Source: Talinum fruticosum (lineage: Eukaryota > Streptophyta > Magnoliopsida > Caryophyllales > Talinaceae). Taken from it: 64,000 bases of DNA. Under the pieces are notes generated by a model. It was not told where the DNA came from. It did not search any database and worked only from the letters and a program-made list of their open reading frames with translations. Positions 34,183 through 45,907 of the stretch are shown piece after piece (positions within the stretch are counted from its first letter, which is position 1; the number at the start of each line of letters is the position of its first letter). Position numbers and translations under genes: made by a program. The stretch covers positions 396,176 to 460,175 of the forward strand of contig JAITYX010000149.1 of assembly GCA_021018815.1 (NCBI GenBank), written 5' to 3'.

Positions 34183-34682
34183 ATGACAAAAAGAGGTTCT
34201 CATCCCGACTTTCTTGGCTCTACCACAAAGAAACCCCGAACCAAAAGCCAAGAAGGCCCCTCCAATTCTAAACCTATTGTCACCCAAGCATCTTGCGCTG
34301 GATGATAAGTTCTTCCCAACCATAAAATTTTCGTGGTTGCCTCACATTCAAACAACCGGGGTTTATAACTTTCTTTGTTTCAGTGAGTTCATCTATCCCG
34401 AACTCATATCCGAGTTTTACACTCATCTCACCAGCTCGAAGGTGTTCTAACCTCCAGGGTTCGGAACATAACCGTTCGCATAAACACTTCCCTTCTCCAT
34501 CGTCTGTTCAAGGTCTCTTCTCTCTTCTTGAACAAGCAATCCAATTCCTTTCACTAAGGTTGCCGACGACTTCTTTGAAAAGTATGCCAAAGAATTCCTC
34601 GGGTCACGCAAAAATTTTCTCGTGACTCAGCTGAGGTCGAAGCACGTCTTCTATGTTTCTTGCTGATGAGAACCTTCTTCTC
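34183..34682 (+). pseudogene. Cop-D additional ORF, part 1
   Basis: The ATG at 34183 gives MTKRGSHPDFLG, then a Lys/Arg-rich start (TKKPRTKSQEGPSN). One base is missing near 34265, then LLSPKHLALDDKFFPTIKFSWLPHIQTTGVYNFLCFSEFIYPELISEFYTHL (34265-34430). This FSWL...G.YNF..FSEFIYPEL..EFY..L pattern resembles the plant 'putative transposon protein' family. It carries on through VADDFFEKYAKEF and is interrupted at 34682 by a solo LTR; the second part begins at 37599. The function is not known. Confidence 0.65.
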
Positions 34683-37598
34683 TCGTAACACCCCTAGACC
34701 CACCCTAGGAGTATTACATGCCGGGGTTCCTCGGGAGGAACCCCTAAGGCTGCTTAGGATCTCAACTTGGGGTTAACAATCCTATCTTGGATTGGCGGAA
34801 GCGTAATTCTAGGTTTTCAAAGGTTTTTCCGAAATTTCGGCAGAGTTTCCTCTATAAACTGGCTAAACCCATAGGCATAAAGCCTTAACCCCGCACGAAA
34901 CATAATCTAAAACTCAACGAGTCACACGCTCGGAGAAACACAACACAACTCAACGAGCCACACGCTCGGAGTATTCACATAGGGATTTACATTCATAATC
35001 AAACTTAAATTCATTTACAACCAGTCTTTGCAAACATCTTTACGGACAAAAGACAGAAAACAAACAAGTAAGTCCGACATCTCCTATTCGTCCGCTATTT
35101 CCAAAAGCCAAAGGCAACTCCTGCCGGTCTTAACTTCGCACTCGAAATGTTGGTGATGTCATGAGCTCACTAGCCCAGTGAATAATCCAAACCCAACCCC
35201 GGGTTTCACTTTGCACATTAGTTCATTAACAAACACACGTAAGTTCACAATTCATTCATAACATGCGATTCGGATCATGCATGCTTAAGTCATGCGAGAT
35301 TCTAAACTTACCAACTTGCCGAGAATCATAATGACATCACTTATTCATGAATTCAATTAAACATGCATCATTCGTCTTTCTACGCAAGTAAATCATATAA
35401 TCACTCATCATGCAATTCATTCATCACGTAAATCATATCTTAGTTCTTATGGCACACATTTCTTATGAAAACAGGATTCGATCTTCTTCTTATTCTTCTT
35501 CTTGAGTTCAATCATGCATTTCATAATTCATCGGTTCGTTCTTTCTTGTTCGATATGCACGATCATTCGTTTCTTCATATCATAATTCTTTTAAGTCTTC
35601 TTAGTTTCGAATGGAAAGAAGATTTATGTTCCGCTCTAAAGACCCAGTTCTTGGAGCCAAAATAATTCGTGGGCTCGGTTCACGGAGGCTAATTCGTGGC
35701 ATCGAGGCAAAATAATTCGTGGCCTCGAGGCGGCCTCCCTTCCTCGAAGGACGCATACCGTCAATAATTCGTAGAAGCAAAATAATTCGTGGCTTCGGGT
35801 TGATGGACACTTCTATGGCCATAGCTTCAGAGGGTTCTTTAATTCGTGGGGTCCCGGATCAATAACACAATCCTTTCTCCCTTCTTTAGTTCTTTATGAT
35901 TCTTATCTTTTTATTACTTATACATAAGATACACTTAATTCATATAATTCATGCTTAACACGTTCATGCGTAACTTCTTCAAAAACAAGCAGTTCACATA
36001 AGCAAGTTTCAACTCAAGCATAATCAATTCATTTCATATACGCATGCTTATGTCATTCATCATCGATGTAATTCAAGATAAACACTTAATCACATGAACA
36101 TGCCATCTAGGATTCCTAATCAATGGACTCATCGTTTCATGCTCGCGTAACATCGCGTATAAGTGGTTAATGGTTCTGTAACTTTTCTTAATCAATGAAT
36201 ATCTCTTAATCTAGCCATAAAGCTTCTTAAATCTCAGCTCTTAATTCAGTTACTCACTTATATGCGATTTAGCCCAAAACAGAACATTTTCACTTAATAT
36301 TGCATATCTCCCAATCTACTCATTCAATGCATACGAAATTTTACAGAAATTCTCATAAATCATCAGAAAGCTGCAGTAAAAGTTTCAGGAGTTTCGGGCT
36401 ACACATGAATTCACAGAAATTCGGACAAGCATGCTTATTTACTTGAAAATTCGCATACGAATCATGAAGTTAACTTCCGATTTCTCTCCCTAATTCTGTT
36501 CAAGCTAATCCCGTTCAATTCTCACTAATCATGTGCAATTGTATTTAAACATCACAATTTCAGAACTAGATAAACATCACAAATTCACAACATGCTCTTG
36601 GTTCGTGAGTGGCTAATTTAGTGAATTAAGGCCTCTAGCTTCTTCAATTAACTTAGGGTTTCCCATTTCATGGTTCGAATTCATGTTCAATCCACCTAAT
36701 TCGTTTTATTTCTTGAGGATGAATTCAGATTACTCACCTTAAATTCTTAGAGGTTCTAAGAATTCGGTTCTACGAGGTTTCGGATTGGGTTTCGGTTTGG
36801 GTTTTGCTTTCTCTTCGCTCTATCTCGCTTCCGGTTCTTCGTCCCTCTCACTTCCCTCTCTCGCTCTCGCCTCGCTTCGTCTCTGCTCTACTTCTTCTTT
36901 CCTTCGCTCCCCTTTTCCTTTCTCCTTCGTCCAGCGCCTGTCCTCGGGCTCGCCGTGCCCGCCGGCAGTCGGTTTCCGGCGTTTCTCTCATTCCCGCTCC
37001 CGCTTGCTCTTCCTCTCCTCTCGTGCGTTCTGTTCCCTCTCGCTTTCCCGTTCCTCCGCCTCTGCTTCTTTCGTCCCCCTTTCTTCTTTTGCTCTGCTCA
37101 GCCTCCCAAGCCCGAGCTCTCCCTTGCCCACCGGCGACGGCACCCTCGCCGTTCGGGTAGCCACCGGCCGCTGGCTCTTGTGCTTCGTCCCTCTCTCGCT
37201 TTCCCTTGCTCCCTCTCGCTCTCCTCTCGCTTCCTTTCGTTTTTCTCTCCTTCTCCTTTTTCCCGTTTTGTTCTTCTCGCTTCTTTCCTTCTATGTCCAG
37301 TCCCACTCTCTCTCCTAATTTCCTTATCACACATCATAAGCTCTGCTGCATAATTCTAATTGGACCCCTCTTCCTTCTTGCTTTAATTACCCGCCAACTC
37401 TTCCTCTAATGCCATTCATCCTTCATTTCTCATTCCTCATTTTCTTTTTCTTTTTATTCTAATTGGGCCCAACTTCAATTTCAATAGGCCCAATAAGCTA
37501 GCCCATGCTCGGTTTCGGTTCTCGGGTTTCTAATTCCGACTCGGGAAAATTCTAATAATTCACTACCGAGCAAGCACTCGAAATCTCGGGGTCTCACA
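34683..37598 (-). repeat. Solo LTR of a gypsy-type element, 2.9 kb
   Basis: The insert splits the Cop-D aORF. On the minus strand it starts TGTGAGACCCCG and ends GGTGTTAC with one altered base, typical of long Ty3/gypsy (Tekay/Del-like) LTRs. TTCTC(TCG) flanks both sides (34678-34682/85 and 37599-37603/06). No gag or pol is inside, so it is a solo LTR. It contains six AATAATTCGTGG-like motifs (35661-35850) and a strongly pyrimidine-rich stretch (36780-37320) whose long ORFs on both strands (177, 160 and 132 aa) are low-complexity and not taken as genes. A 104-base piece of the same family lies at 31783. Confidence 0.7.
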
Positions 37599-38730
37599 TT
37601 CTCTCGAGCACTCCAGTAAGGAGAATCCCAACTCCAAGCACCTCAAAGCTCTGTTTGACATTCTCGAGGCCTACGAAGTAGACCTCTTTCCTTCCATAAT
37701 TGAGCAAATGGCAGCTGTGCTAGCTCAACTCCAAAACAAGAAGAACAACCCTCTTCCTTTCGGTGCTCTTCTCACCCTTGTTTTCAAACAATTCAAAGTT
37801 CCTATTCCCTTATACCCAAACCACTGTTTCGAGGTCGTTGTTGTTGTCGGCAAAAAGGAACTTCGGGGTACGGGTACCGGAAACCGAACTCGGTATCCGG
37901 GTACACAGCTCGGAGCCGAGGCCATCTTCTTCGCCTCGGACTCGGAAATATGCCCCCTTTCTCTTCCTGCCCCACCTGGTGGTGCTTCCACCTTAGGTGC
38001 TTCTAAGACTCTCTCTTCCGTTTTGTCCTCCGCCTTCATGGACAAAATCAGCTCTGTATCCTTGGAATTCAAGGACATACTCCGGTCATTCAAGATCTGT
38101 CTTTTAGTGTATGACCATAAACCAGAAAACTGCCTAGTCTCAAATCCGAGAGCAGCAGAACTTGCTCATTGAGATGAAGGCCCCGGTGAAGGAGCGAGAG
38201 GGAGCTGATAGAGCTTCTCCAGGAGAGACGGTCCAAGGCAGCTCGAGACCAAGGCGACTCGGACACATCCGAAGAGTACTCCGAGCCAGGCCAAGACCTC
38301 CTCGGATAGAGGCGAGGAAGAATAAGAAGATCGAGAAGAAGCAAAGCCGAGGAGCTCGCGGCTGAGGCAGCTCCTTCTCGCCAAGCGGAGGAACAAAAGG
38401 AAGAACAAGGAGCAACAACCGAGGGTCCAAGTGCTCCTAAAGCTCAACCGGAGGTGATCAGCTTAGACAGCGAGTCCGAGTGGGTCGAAGACCTTGCTGC
38501 ACAAGGGCAATCAACAGCGAGTCAGCCTGAGCGGACCCCTCCAGCTGATGAGTTTCAAGAGGATAAACCTCTGGATCCCCTCGTTCTAGGTCAGCCGCTC
38601 GAACCGAGCCTTTGCCGGAGATTCTTGTCCTCCTTCCGCCGCGCCCAAGCACATCGTCAAGATCCTATCGCGCCGGCACTCCACTCGTCCTTCCTCTTCA
38701 ACTCGAGACAAACCCATCTCCTTCTTAATT
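37599..38730 (+). pseudogene. Cop-D additional ORF, part 2
   Basis: The aORF resumes after the solo LTR with SKHLKALFDILEAYEVDLFPSIIEQ (about 37632-37707), then an open stretch AVLAQLQNKKNNPLPFGALLTLVFKQFKVPIP and VVVVGKKELRG (37708-37870). MDKISSVSLEFKDILRSFKI (38038-38100), a charged helical region and ISLDSESEWVEDLA (38457-38500) follow. The end lies near 38700-38730 in a frame that cannot be fixed. The equivalents are 37599-38100 to 16860-17350 in Cop-A and to 6490-5990 (minus) in Cop-B. At least three frameshifts occur. Confidence 0.62.
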
Positions 38731-39154
38731 TCTCTTATTTACAGCTTTTTTTTTGTCCGGACATCAAACTTGTACTTCCTATTGTATTCTTCGCTTTTTT
38801 TTTTTTTGTCTTTTGCTTTGAAAGGCAAGGGGGAGAATATAGATAGAACAATTTGTTGTCTTCTTTAGGGGAGTTTCTCTCTCTCACTCTTTGTAAATAT
38901 TCTCTTTAAATTCAATGAAGTACTGCATTTCGTTACAATTCTTTCTAAGTCCGATAGTTAATGCAAGTATTTACGAGTTTCCATCTAATATGTTTTATTA
39001 CTTAGCATCATTAACAATTATTGTTTAGGATCTCTCTTACTCCGATAACTATGAAAATTTAAGTTTCTTTTCGATCGAGGTTACAGATTTAATATCTTAT
39101 CACTAACAATGTTTCTATCTAAGTATGGAATGCCTTTCATAAAAAGTGGGAGAT
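38731..39154 (+). other. Cop-D 3' untranslated region and polypurine tracts
   Basis: A/T-rich, with a first purine tract, AAAGGCAAGGGGGAGAA, at about 38820-38836 and a second, AAAAAGTGGGAGAT, at 39141-39154 next to the LTR. No coding sequence is seen. Confidence 0.6.
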
Positions 39155-40716
39155 TGAAGACTCAAACTCTTACTTACACATTTCGGGTTCCATCGAGAAG
39201 TCATGTATAAGACTTCATCTCTGATAGAGTTTTGACTTCAAGTCATTCCATGTGCTCTAGAAACTTTTCCGAGTGATATATCATTTTCTCCGAGTGTTAT
39301 AGAAACTATTTTAATGTTTTAGCCTAACTCGACCGACTCGGAATGCATATCTCTACATGCCATTTCACACTCGGTTCCGAGTGACCCAACGTTCGATTTA
39401 TCGCATGTTCAAACACTTGTGTTCATACACATAAACTCGAGTCTAACTTCATGGTTCAAGAATTACATTGTTCCTAGTCAGCATATTCTGTTTGAATATT
39501 GTTTAGTCTAGATCAAGTTTATTTACTCTAATATTCTTTATCCGACTTGATTGATCTGCTAGACCGACTCGGATGAAATTTGAGTTTCATGGATATTAGT
39601 CTCGGAAAATTCCTTTTCTTTTCCGACCCAAATAATTATAATATTATCTTTGTCTAATCTTTGACCAAAGTATTTTATACTTTGAGAACCAAATTGATTT
39701 ACTTTTGTAGGTTATTCAAATGAGGCTATCCTAATCTAAAACACAAAAGTAACCAGCTTCAAAACGTCAAGTCACCAGCAAACAAGGCTTTCTCCGCCTC
39801 GACCTAGCCCCGAAGATCGTGTCGGGGCTATCTCGTTTCCAAAACTGGAAATCTGCAACACCAAGCTAAACGGTGGTTTCCACCTTACTTTTGAAGACAC
39901 CACCAGTGGTTTTAGGCACTTCCAAGGGAGTCATGAGCCGTTGTTTAACGTTTATATTTCAAACGGATATTTTCCGAGTGACTCGGAAATTCCATTACAA
40001 CGGTCACAAAGGACTCTCGGTCAGAAGATGGACACAACGGCTATGTTGCTTGGTCATCTATAAATAGAAGCTAACTCTCAAGACTTGAAGATTCTTGAAC
40101 CAATTGTAAACATACATACTTGATCAAAAGTCATTGTATTCATTCTCAATCATCTACTTACAACTCCAATTCGTATTTCATTATATTATGAGTTGTAAGG
40201 TCTTGTACTCGATTACAAACTCTTTTCTTACTCTCTAAGTAAGGTCCCTTGACCGAGCTGTAAAGGTTAACTTAGCTCAATTGTCCCTAGCTGTAAGGGT
40301 TATCTCAGCTAGGAAGTACTAGATCGGATAAGGGAATTTCCGAGTCTAGGAAAACACTTGTAAGGAGTTGTCTAAGGGAGCAACTCGGGTTGAGTCGATC
40401 TACTGTATTTTGTGGATTCAAAATAGTGGATTTAACTTCGTGCTTGGATTAGCACGGTCCGTGGTTTTCTCGCCCCAGGAGGGTTTCCACGTACTTTCGT
40501 GTAACCAGTTTTCGAGTTCATTTTCAACTCAGATTGTCTATTTGTTCGATCTATTCTGCTTCTAAATTCTTTACTGATTTCGAGTCGGGTCTTTTCCGAG
40601 TTCATCCGTGACTCCAACTCTACTCGGACGAATTTATTCTTTAATCGAAGCAAATTTCATCATCACCCTATTCACCCCCTCTAGGGTGACTTAGTCTCTC
40701 CAAGAGCTAACTTTCA
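39155..40716 (+). repeat. Cop-D 3' LTR
   Basis: The repeat is 1562 bp, TGAAGACTC... to ...CTTTCA. The TATA box is at 40059-40066 and the perfect inverted repeat TTCCGAGTGACTCGGAA at 39972-39988. The right flank is the minus-strand Cop-E gag/pol junction, so Cop-D (or its source) inserted into Cop-E. Confidence 0.88.
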
Positions 40717-42554
40717 ACTTGCAAGTCATAAACATACTAACCCTTCTCATTTCCTCTAACGAACCCAAGTAACTCCCTCATCGTGGTCCTTTTATGAGGA
40801 AAAAGACTCTTGGGAACCCGGATTTGAAAATCTTTGGGTTTGGTCCGATTCTCGAGTCTTCATTTTCGAAAACCGAATCTGTGTCTCTTTCTTTTGAAAA
40901 TCTTTTCTTTTGTAAACCGGTGGAGAAGGTTTTCTCCTATAAGTTGGTCTAGGCTCAGTCCTCTTTTTATTCTTATGTATGGGACCGTACTCAGCCTTCC
41001 CGACCATTACAGTTCTGGAATCCTTTTGAAGAGATCTCGAGTAGGAATTAGATTCCTCTTCTTTGTTAAAATCGAGTCCTTCCTTTCTCGAAGGAGACAT
41101 GCTGAGAGCCTAAGAGCATGTCAAGGTTTTTTTGACCTTGAGTAAATTTCAAAACAAGTTCTTCGGACTCATTGAGCTTTTGTTTTAGATGCTAATTTTC
41201 TCTTCCGAGTATCTCGGACTTAGTCTCACTAGCTTCAGTACTAGTCTTGAGCTCTCTCGAAAAGGTCTTAGATTTTCCAATTCATTTTTTAAAGCAATGC
41301 TCTCAAAAGTAAGAGACTCTAATTGTTCTATAAATTGGGAAGAATCGGAATTGGACTTTTCTTCCAAAGTATAAATATACTTAGCTAAATCAACTTTTGA
41401 AAACTTGAGGAAGTATTCAATTACCTCATGAGGATTTGTCTCCTCATTGTCCGAGTTGTCATAGTCCGACACGATTCAGCCTTCTAAGTCCGATAATGCC
41501 AACAGACACTTTGAGTCGTCCGATTCTTCATCCTCTTTAGATGAATCTTCATCACTCCATGTGGCCATCATAGCCTTCTTTTTCTTTCTGTCCCTCTTTC
41601 TCCTTAGACAGTCTTTGACTATGTGATCTTTACTACCACATTTAAAATAGCCGAGTTCTTAGTTAAAGATAACTTTGAAGAGGAAGAGTGTTTACCTTTT
41701 CTATCCTTCTTGGCTTTCTTATAGAACTCGTCTTTTAGCCTTTTCTTCCATCTCTTATGCTTCATCATTCTTTGGAAGCCCGGAGCAATGAGTGCCATGG
41801 GATCTTCTTCCGAGTCCGAGGAACTCGCATTTTCTCCATTACTTTACGAGGCCTTTAGTGTAATATTCTTTTTAATGCCGACCTCGACATCCTCTTCTTC
41901 TAGATGGATCTCATGGATGAGTAGCTTCCCAATGAGTTCGTCCGGCTTTAATAGTGAGAGGTTATGAGCTTTCTCGATGGCGGTTACCTTTGGACCGCAT
42001 CTTCTCTTGGGTAGACTTCTCATAATTTTTCTGCACATTTCTTCATGGGATATCTTTGCACCCGGATATTTGAGATTATTTGTAATCTCAGTGAAGCGTA
42101 TGAATATCCGAGTGATGTTTTCTTCCGGCTCCATCTTAAACAGCTCGTATTTGTGAAGATATTGGCTTATCTTTGCTTGTATTACTTGGCTGGTTCCTTC
42201 ATATGTGTGGACAAGAGTGACCCACACATCTTTTGCTATGTCACAGGTCGACACTATGTTGTATTCTTCCGAGCTGATGGCGCACATCGGAATGTTCCAT
42301 CGCTTTAAAGTTCTTTCGAACTTTTACGCCTCTTCGATGGTGTACTCGAACTTTGCGTTAGGCACAGGTCTTGTATCTTCCATCTTGATTGGAATGTAAT
42401 TGCCTTCTTGTATGATCTTCCACACATTTTCATCGTGATCCAATAGAAAGCGTTCCATGAGTTTCTTCCAAGTGCACGAAATTTGATCCTTTGAACTTCG
42501 GTGGTCTCGTTGGAAGATTTTCCTTCATCAAACTCTCCGTTTTTCTCGAGCCAT
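40717..42554 (-). pseudogene. gag: Cop-E gag, minus strand
   Basis: The gag start codon is at 42552-42554. Conserved parts on the minus strand: an open stretch with MFIRF-like IFIRFTEITNNLKYPGAKISHEEMCRKI (about 42020-42115), NLSLLKPDELIGKLL (about 41915-41960), and a zinc knuckle at about 41600-41655 with its first Cys changed. Then follow AMMATWSDEDSS near 41555-41590, FLKFSKVDLAKYIYTLEEKSNSDSS (41340-41418) and the tail with SFSKMKTRESDQTQRF. The gag/pol junction (40740-40760) keeps TTACTTGGGTTCG, supporting one continuous gag-pol frame. Everything downstream is cut off by the Cop-D LTR. Confidence 0.82.
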
Positions 42555-42599
42555 TTGATCTTTAGACCTTTGGATTGTTAGATCCTTTCTGAAAGGCTA

Positions 42600-42611
42600 G
42601 GCTCGATACCA
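42600..42611 (-). other. Cop-E primer binding site
   Basis: GGCTCGATACCA on the plus strand is TGGTATCGAGCC on the minus, two bases from the LTR. It has the same missing A as the other copies. Confidence 0.8.
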
Positions 42612-42613
42612 AT

Positions 42614-42957
42614 TGAAGGTTTGCTCGTGGAGAGTCTTGGTCACCCTAGAGGAAGAATGAATAGGGTGATAAGGGAATTTCAAAATATTGGGAGGGTTGA
42701 AGTTTAAACCGAATAATCGAGACAGATCCGAGTCTAGATTGGACTCAAAAAGTATGAAATTAGATTTACGTGGACGAGTAAGAAAGAGTATGTGACTGAT
42801 TACAAGACTTTACAACTCGGAAAAGTGCTAAGTACGAGACTTAGAGTTGTAAGAAGAATATTTAATGAGTATTATAGAAAGAGATATAATTTCAGCAATG
42901 TGTTCAAGCAATCTACAAGTATTGTAAAGTGGCTTCTATTTATAGATCACCAAGCAT
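42614..42957 (-). repeat. Cop-E 5' LTR, truncated
   Basis: It begins TGAAGGTTTGCTC and runs through the R/U5 region to the TATA box (minus strand, 42937-42944). Similarity to the other LTRs is lost at about 42957, and the upstream U3 half is missing. About 200 bases inside the U5 region are also missing compared with Cop-B. Confidence 0.78.
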
Positions 42958-43189
42958 CAATGTGAGTTGATAAACAAGAGCGTGATTTCGAGTCCATCGA
43001 ATTGAATAAAAACATGTGCAATAGTTTCTATAACGCTCGAATTACTTGTAATCAAAACCCGGGAAAGATGAGGTTTTTACCTGAGTGCTTGATAGTACTT
43101 AGAATGATAAACATTCAAAGTCCGAGTCTTTAGAGTTTGTTCGCACTCCCGAAGTAGACATTTGAGGAGTCATGTAAAGAGAAACTTTG
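42958..43189. other. Unassigned spacer before Gyp-F
   Basis: There is no family match and no open frame of note. It may be the leader of Gyp-F, whose gag begins just to the right, but no LTR end or primer site is recognisable. Confidence 0.3.
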
Positions 43190-44329
43190 TTTTAAGATTA
43201 CATCCCGGACTTTGAAGGTAAGATTGATCCCGACATCTTTTTGAATTGGCTTCAAACTGTAAAAGGAGTGTTTGAGTATAAAGATGTCCTTGACTCGAAG
43301 AAAGTCAAGTTTGTTGCACTCAAATTAACGCAACATGCTTCAATATGGTGGCAGAATGTCCAAAGTAAAAGAGTGAAAAGAGGAAAAGAAAAGATTAAGT
43401 CCTGGAGGAGAATGAGAGAGGAGTTGAAAGCTAAATTTTTACCGGATCATTATCTTCAAGATAATTTTCTCGAAGCTCTAAAGGTTGAGATAAGGAGTTA
43501 AGTCCGTTGAAGACTACACTAGGGAATTTGAGTTCCTCATTTGGAAGTGTGACTTATCCGAGAGTGACCCTCGGACTTTAGTCTCATATTTGTCTACGTT
43601 AGAGGAATCTATTGCTAGCATTGTCGAGTTGCAACCCTACTCTACCCTTGATGATCCGAGTTCTCTAGCACACAAAGTGGATATGTAGAGGAAGTCACGA
43701 CGGAAGGGAGAGTCGATTAGATCCTCCTACAAACCCTATAGTCAATAAAAACCCCTACTACTCACCCAAGCCAACTCAGCCTCAGCTCCTCAAACTAAGC
43801 CCCGTGCACCTCGGACTTAGAAATCCCCACAAATCCCTCGTAAATCCAACCCCAAACCCATTGAGGATCACCGTTGTTTTAGCTGCCCGGGGACTAGGGC
43901 ACTATGCCTCAAAATGTCCCAACAAAAAGGTTGTCTCATTGGCTAAATACCAGGCAGCCTCGGAAGAGTTCCAGAAGTGAAAGCCGAGTCGGACTCAAAA
44001 TGTCGCGCATAGGAGAGTGACGAGCCCATAGAGGAAGGACTAGATGAAGGTGAATTACCGGTCATTAGAAGAGCCTTCTCTCGGCCAAGCTAAGATTCGA
44101 ACTCAAAATAGAGAGAGGCTATCTTTCATACGAGGTGCACCATTGGAGGAAAAGTGTGTTCCATGATCATCGATAGAGGTAGCTACACCAATGTAACTTC
44201 TAAGTCCTTGGTGGACAAACCGCAATTGCCATTGACTCCGCACCCGACCCCTTACACCATCCAATGGCTGAGTCAAGGTAAAGGTATCCTAGTCTCTTTA
44301 AGGTGTCTCATTTCTTTATCAATTGGTAA
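43190..44329 (+). pseudogene. gag: Gyp-F gag and start of protease
   Basis: This is a Ty3/gypsy-type gag: DFEGKIDPDIFLNWLQTVKGVFEYKDV, then VALKLTQHASIWWQNVQ and LKAKFLPDHYLQDNF (43215-43480), the conserved retrotransposon gag (PF03732-like) pattern. A zinc knuckle (C-F-S-C..G..GHYASKCP, about 43875-43922) follows after breaks. The protease then starts with CTIGGKVCSMIIDRGS (about 44136-44180), where the usual D-S/T-G is D-R-G, so the active site may be altered. It goes on to the LTR insertion at 44330 and resumes at 45908. Chromovirus-like; the clade is not fixed. Confidence 0.78.
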
Positions 44330-45902
44330 TGAAGACTCGTACACCGCCCAACACATTTACGAGTTGTATCGAATGGATCGGTATAAGATCTTCTTATGTA
44401 TAGAACTTTGATTCTAAGGCATTTTCCGTTACTTAGAAACTGTTACGAACGATTTAGTAATTTATCTAAGTGATATGGCATATACTTCACGTATTCTTAC
44501 TTGACTCGGAATGCACTCACTCGGTTCCGAGTCCCTATCTCATCACTTAGAAAATATCGCATTGACTAGTATTCGCATAACTCGCGCTCGGATCCGACTT
44601 CATGTTATAAGTTCTATCCTATCATAGTCGGCGCTTCTAGTCCGAATCATGCTTAGTCTAGATCAAGTTTGTTTCACTCGATATTCGTTGTTTAACTTGA
44701 TTCTTGCTTAAACTAACTCGGATGAAATTTTGAGTTTCATGGATATTAGACTCGTAAAATTCCATTCCTTTTTCGACTCGGATAATTACTAACTTAATTA
44801 TCTTAATTAATTTATTATCCGTGTCTAATCGTGGACCAAAGTATTTTATATTTTGAGAACCAGAATTAATTTACTCTTGTAGGCTATTCAAACGAGGATA
44901 CACTTTTCGAAATACAAAAGTAACCGACTTCAAAATGTCAAATCACCAAGCAGACATGGCTTTTCACCTTCTCTAGCCTAGTCCTAGAAGATTGTGTCGT
45001 GGCTGTCTATTTCCAAATCTGGAAAACTGAAATGCCAAGCTTAACGGTGGTTTCCACCTTATCTTTTAAGACACCGCCAGCGGTTTTGGGACTTCCAAGA
45101 GAGTTAAGAACCGTTGCCCAACATTCATATCACAACGGATACTTTCCGAGTGACTCGGAAAGTCCTTAACAACGGTCACAAAGGACTTCTCGTCGGAAGT
45201 CGGAGATAACGGCTATGCTGCTTGGTCATCTATAAATAGAAGTCAACTCTCAAGACTTGAATATTGGCCGAACCTATTGTTAATACACGTACTTGAGCAA
45301 AGTCATTGTATTCATTCTCAATCTTCTACTTACAACTCCCACTCTGTAATTCATTACTTTCCGAGTTGTAAGGTCTTGTACTTAGTTACAAACACTTTCT
45401 TCTTACTTTCTAAGTAAGGTCCCTTGACTCGAGCTGTAAAGCTTAACTCAGCTTAGTTGTCCCTAGCTGTAAGGGTTATCTCGGCTAGGAAGTACTAGAT
45501 CAGATAAGGGAATTTCGAGTCTAGGAAAACTTATAAAGAGTTGTCTAAGGGAGCAACTCGGGTTCGGTTAGTCTACTGTATTTTGTGGACTCAAAAGAGT
45601 GGATTTGACTTCGTGCTTAGATTAGCACGGTCCGTGGTTTTCCGCCCCGGGAGGGTTTCCACTTATTTCCTATGTCTTTACTTTCTGAGTTCATTCTAGA
45701 CTCGGACAGTCTCAAAGCTTCACCTTAATCCGCTTCACTACTCTTTACTGCATTTCGAGTTCATACTTTTCCGACCCCGCTTTTAGATTCGGAATCTATT
45801 TCGTCTCTAATTCGGTAAAAGAGTTTGATTTTCAAAGAAAATCCTCCATCACCCTATTCACACCCCTCTTGGGTGACTCGGACTCTCCCGAGCAAACCTT
45901 CG
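44330..45902 (+). repeat. Copia solo LTR inside Gyp-F protease
   Basis: The repeat is 1573 bp of the same family as the Cop-C and Cop-D LTRs. The TATA box is at 45231-45238 and the palindrome TTCCGAGTGACTCGGAA at 45144-45160. A perfect 5-bp duplication GGTAA flanks it (44325-44329, 45903-45907). The last two bases read CG instead of CA (CAG read as CGG across the joint). No internal sequence remains, so it is a solo LTR left by LTR-LTR recombination. Confidence 0.9.
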
Positions 45903-45907
45903 GGTAA

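Noticed and set aside
36948..37175. A CpG-rich host promoter in the GC-rich, CT-rich patch
   Set aside because: It lies inside the solo LTR with retroelement on both sides; no gene follows.
36785..37353. Overlapping ORFs of 132-177 aa on + and 160 aa on -
   Set aside because: All are made of Ser/Leu/Arg or Arg/Glu/Lys low-complexity from a CT-rich stretch inside the solo LTR, with no domain and open on both strands at once.
34678..37606. hAT or Mutator DNA transposon with 8-9 bp target duplication
   Set aside because: The ends TGTGAGACCCC and GTTACA and the absence of a transposase favour a long gypsy LTR; kept only as an alternative.
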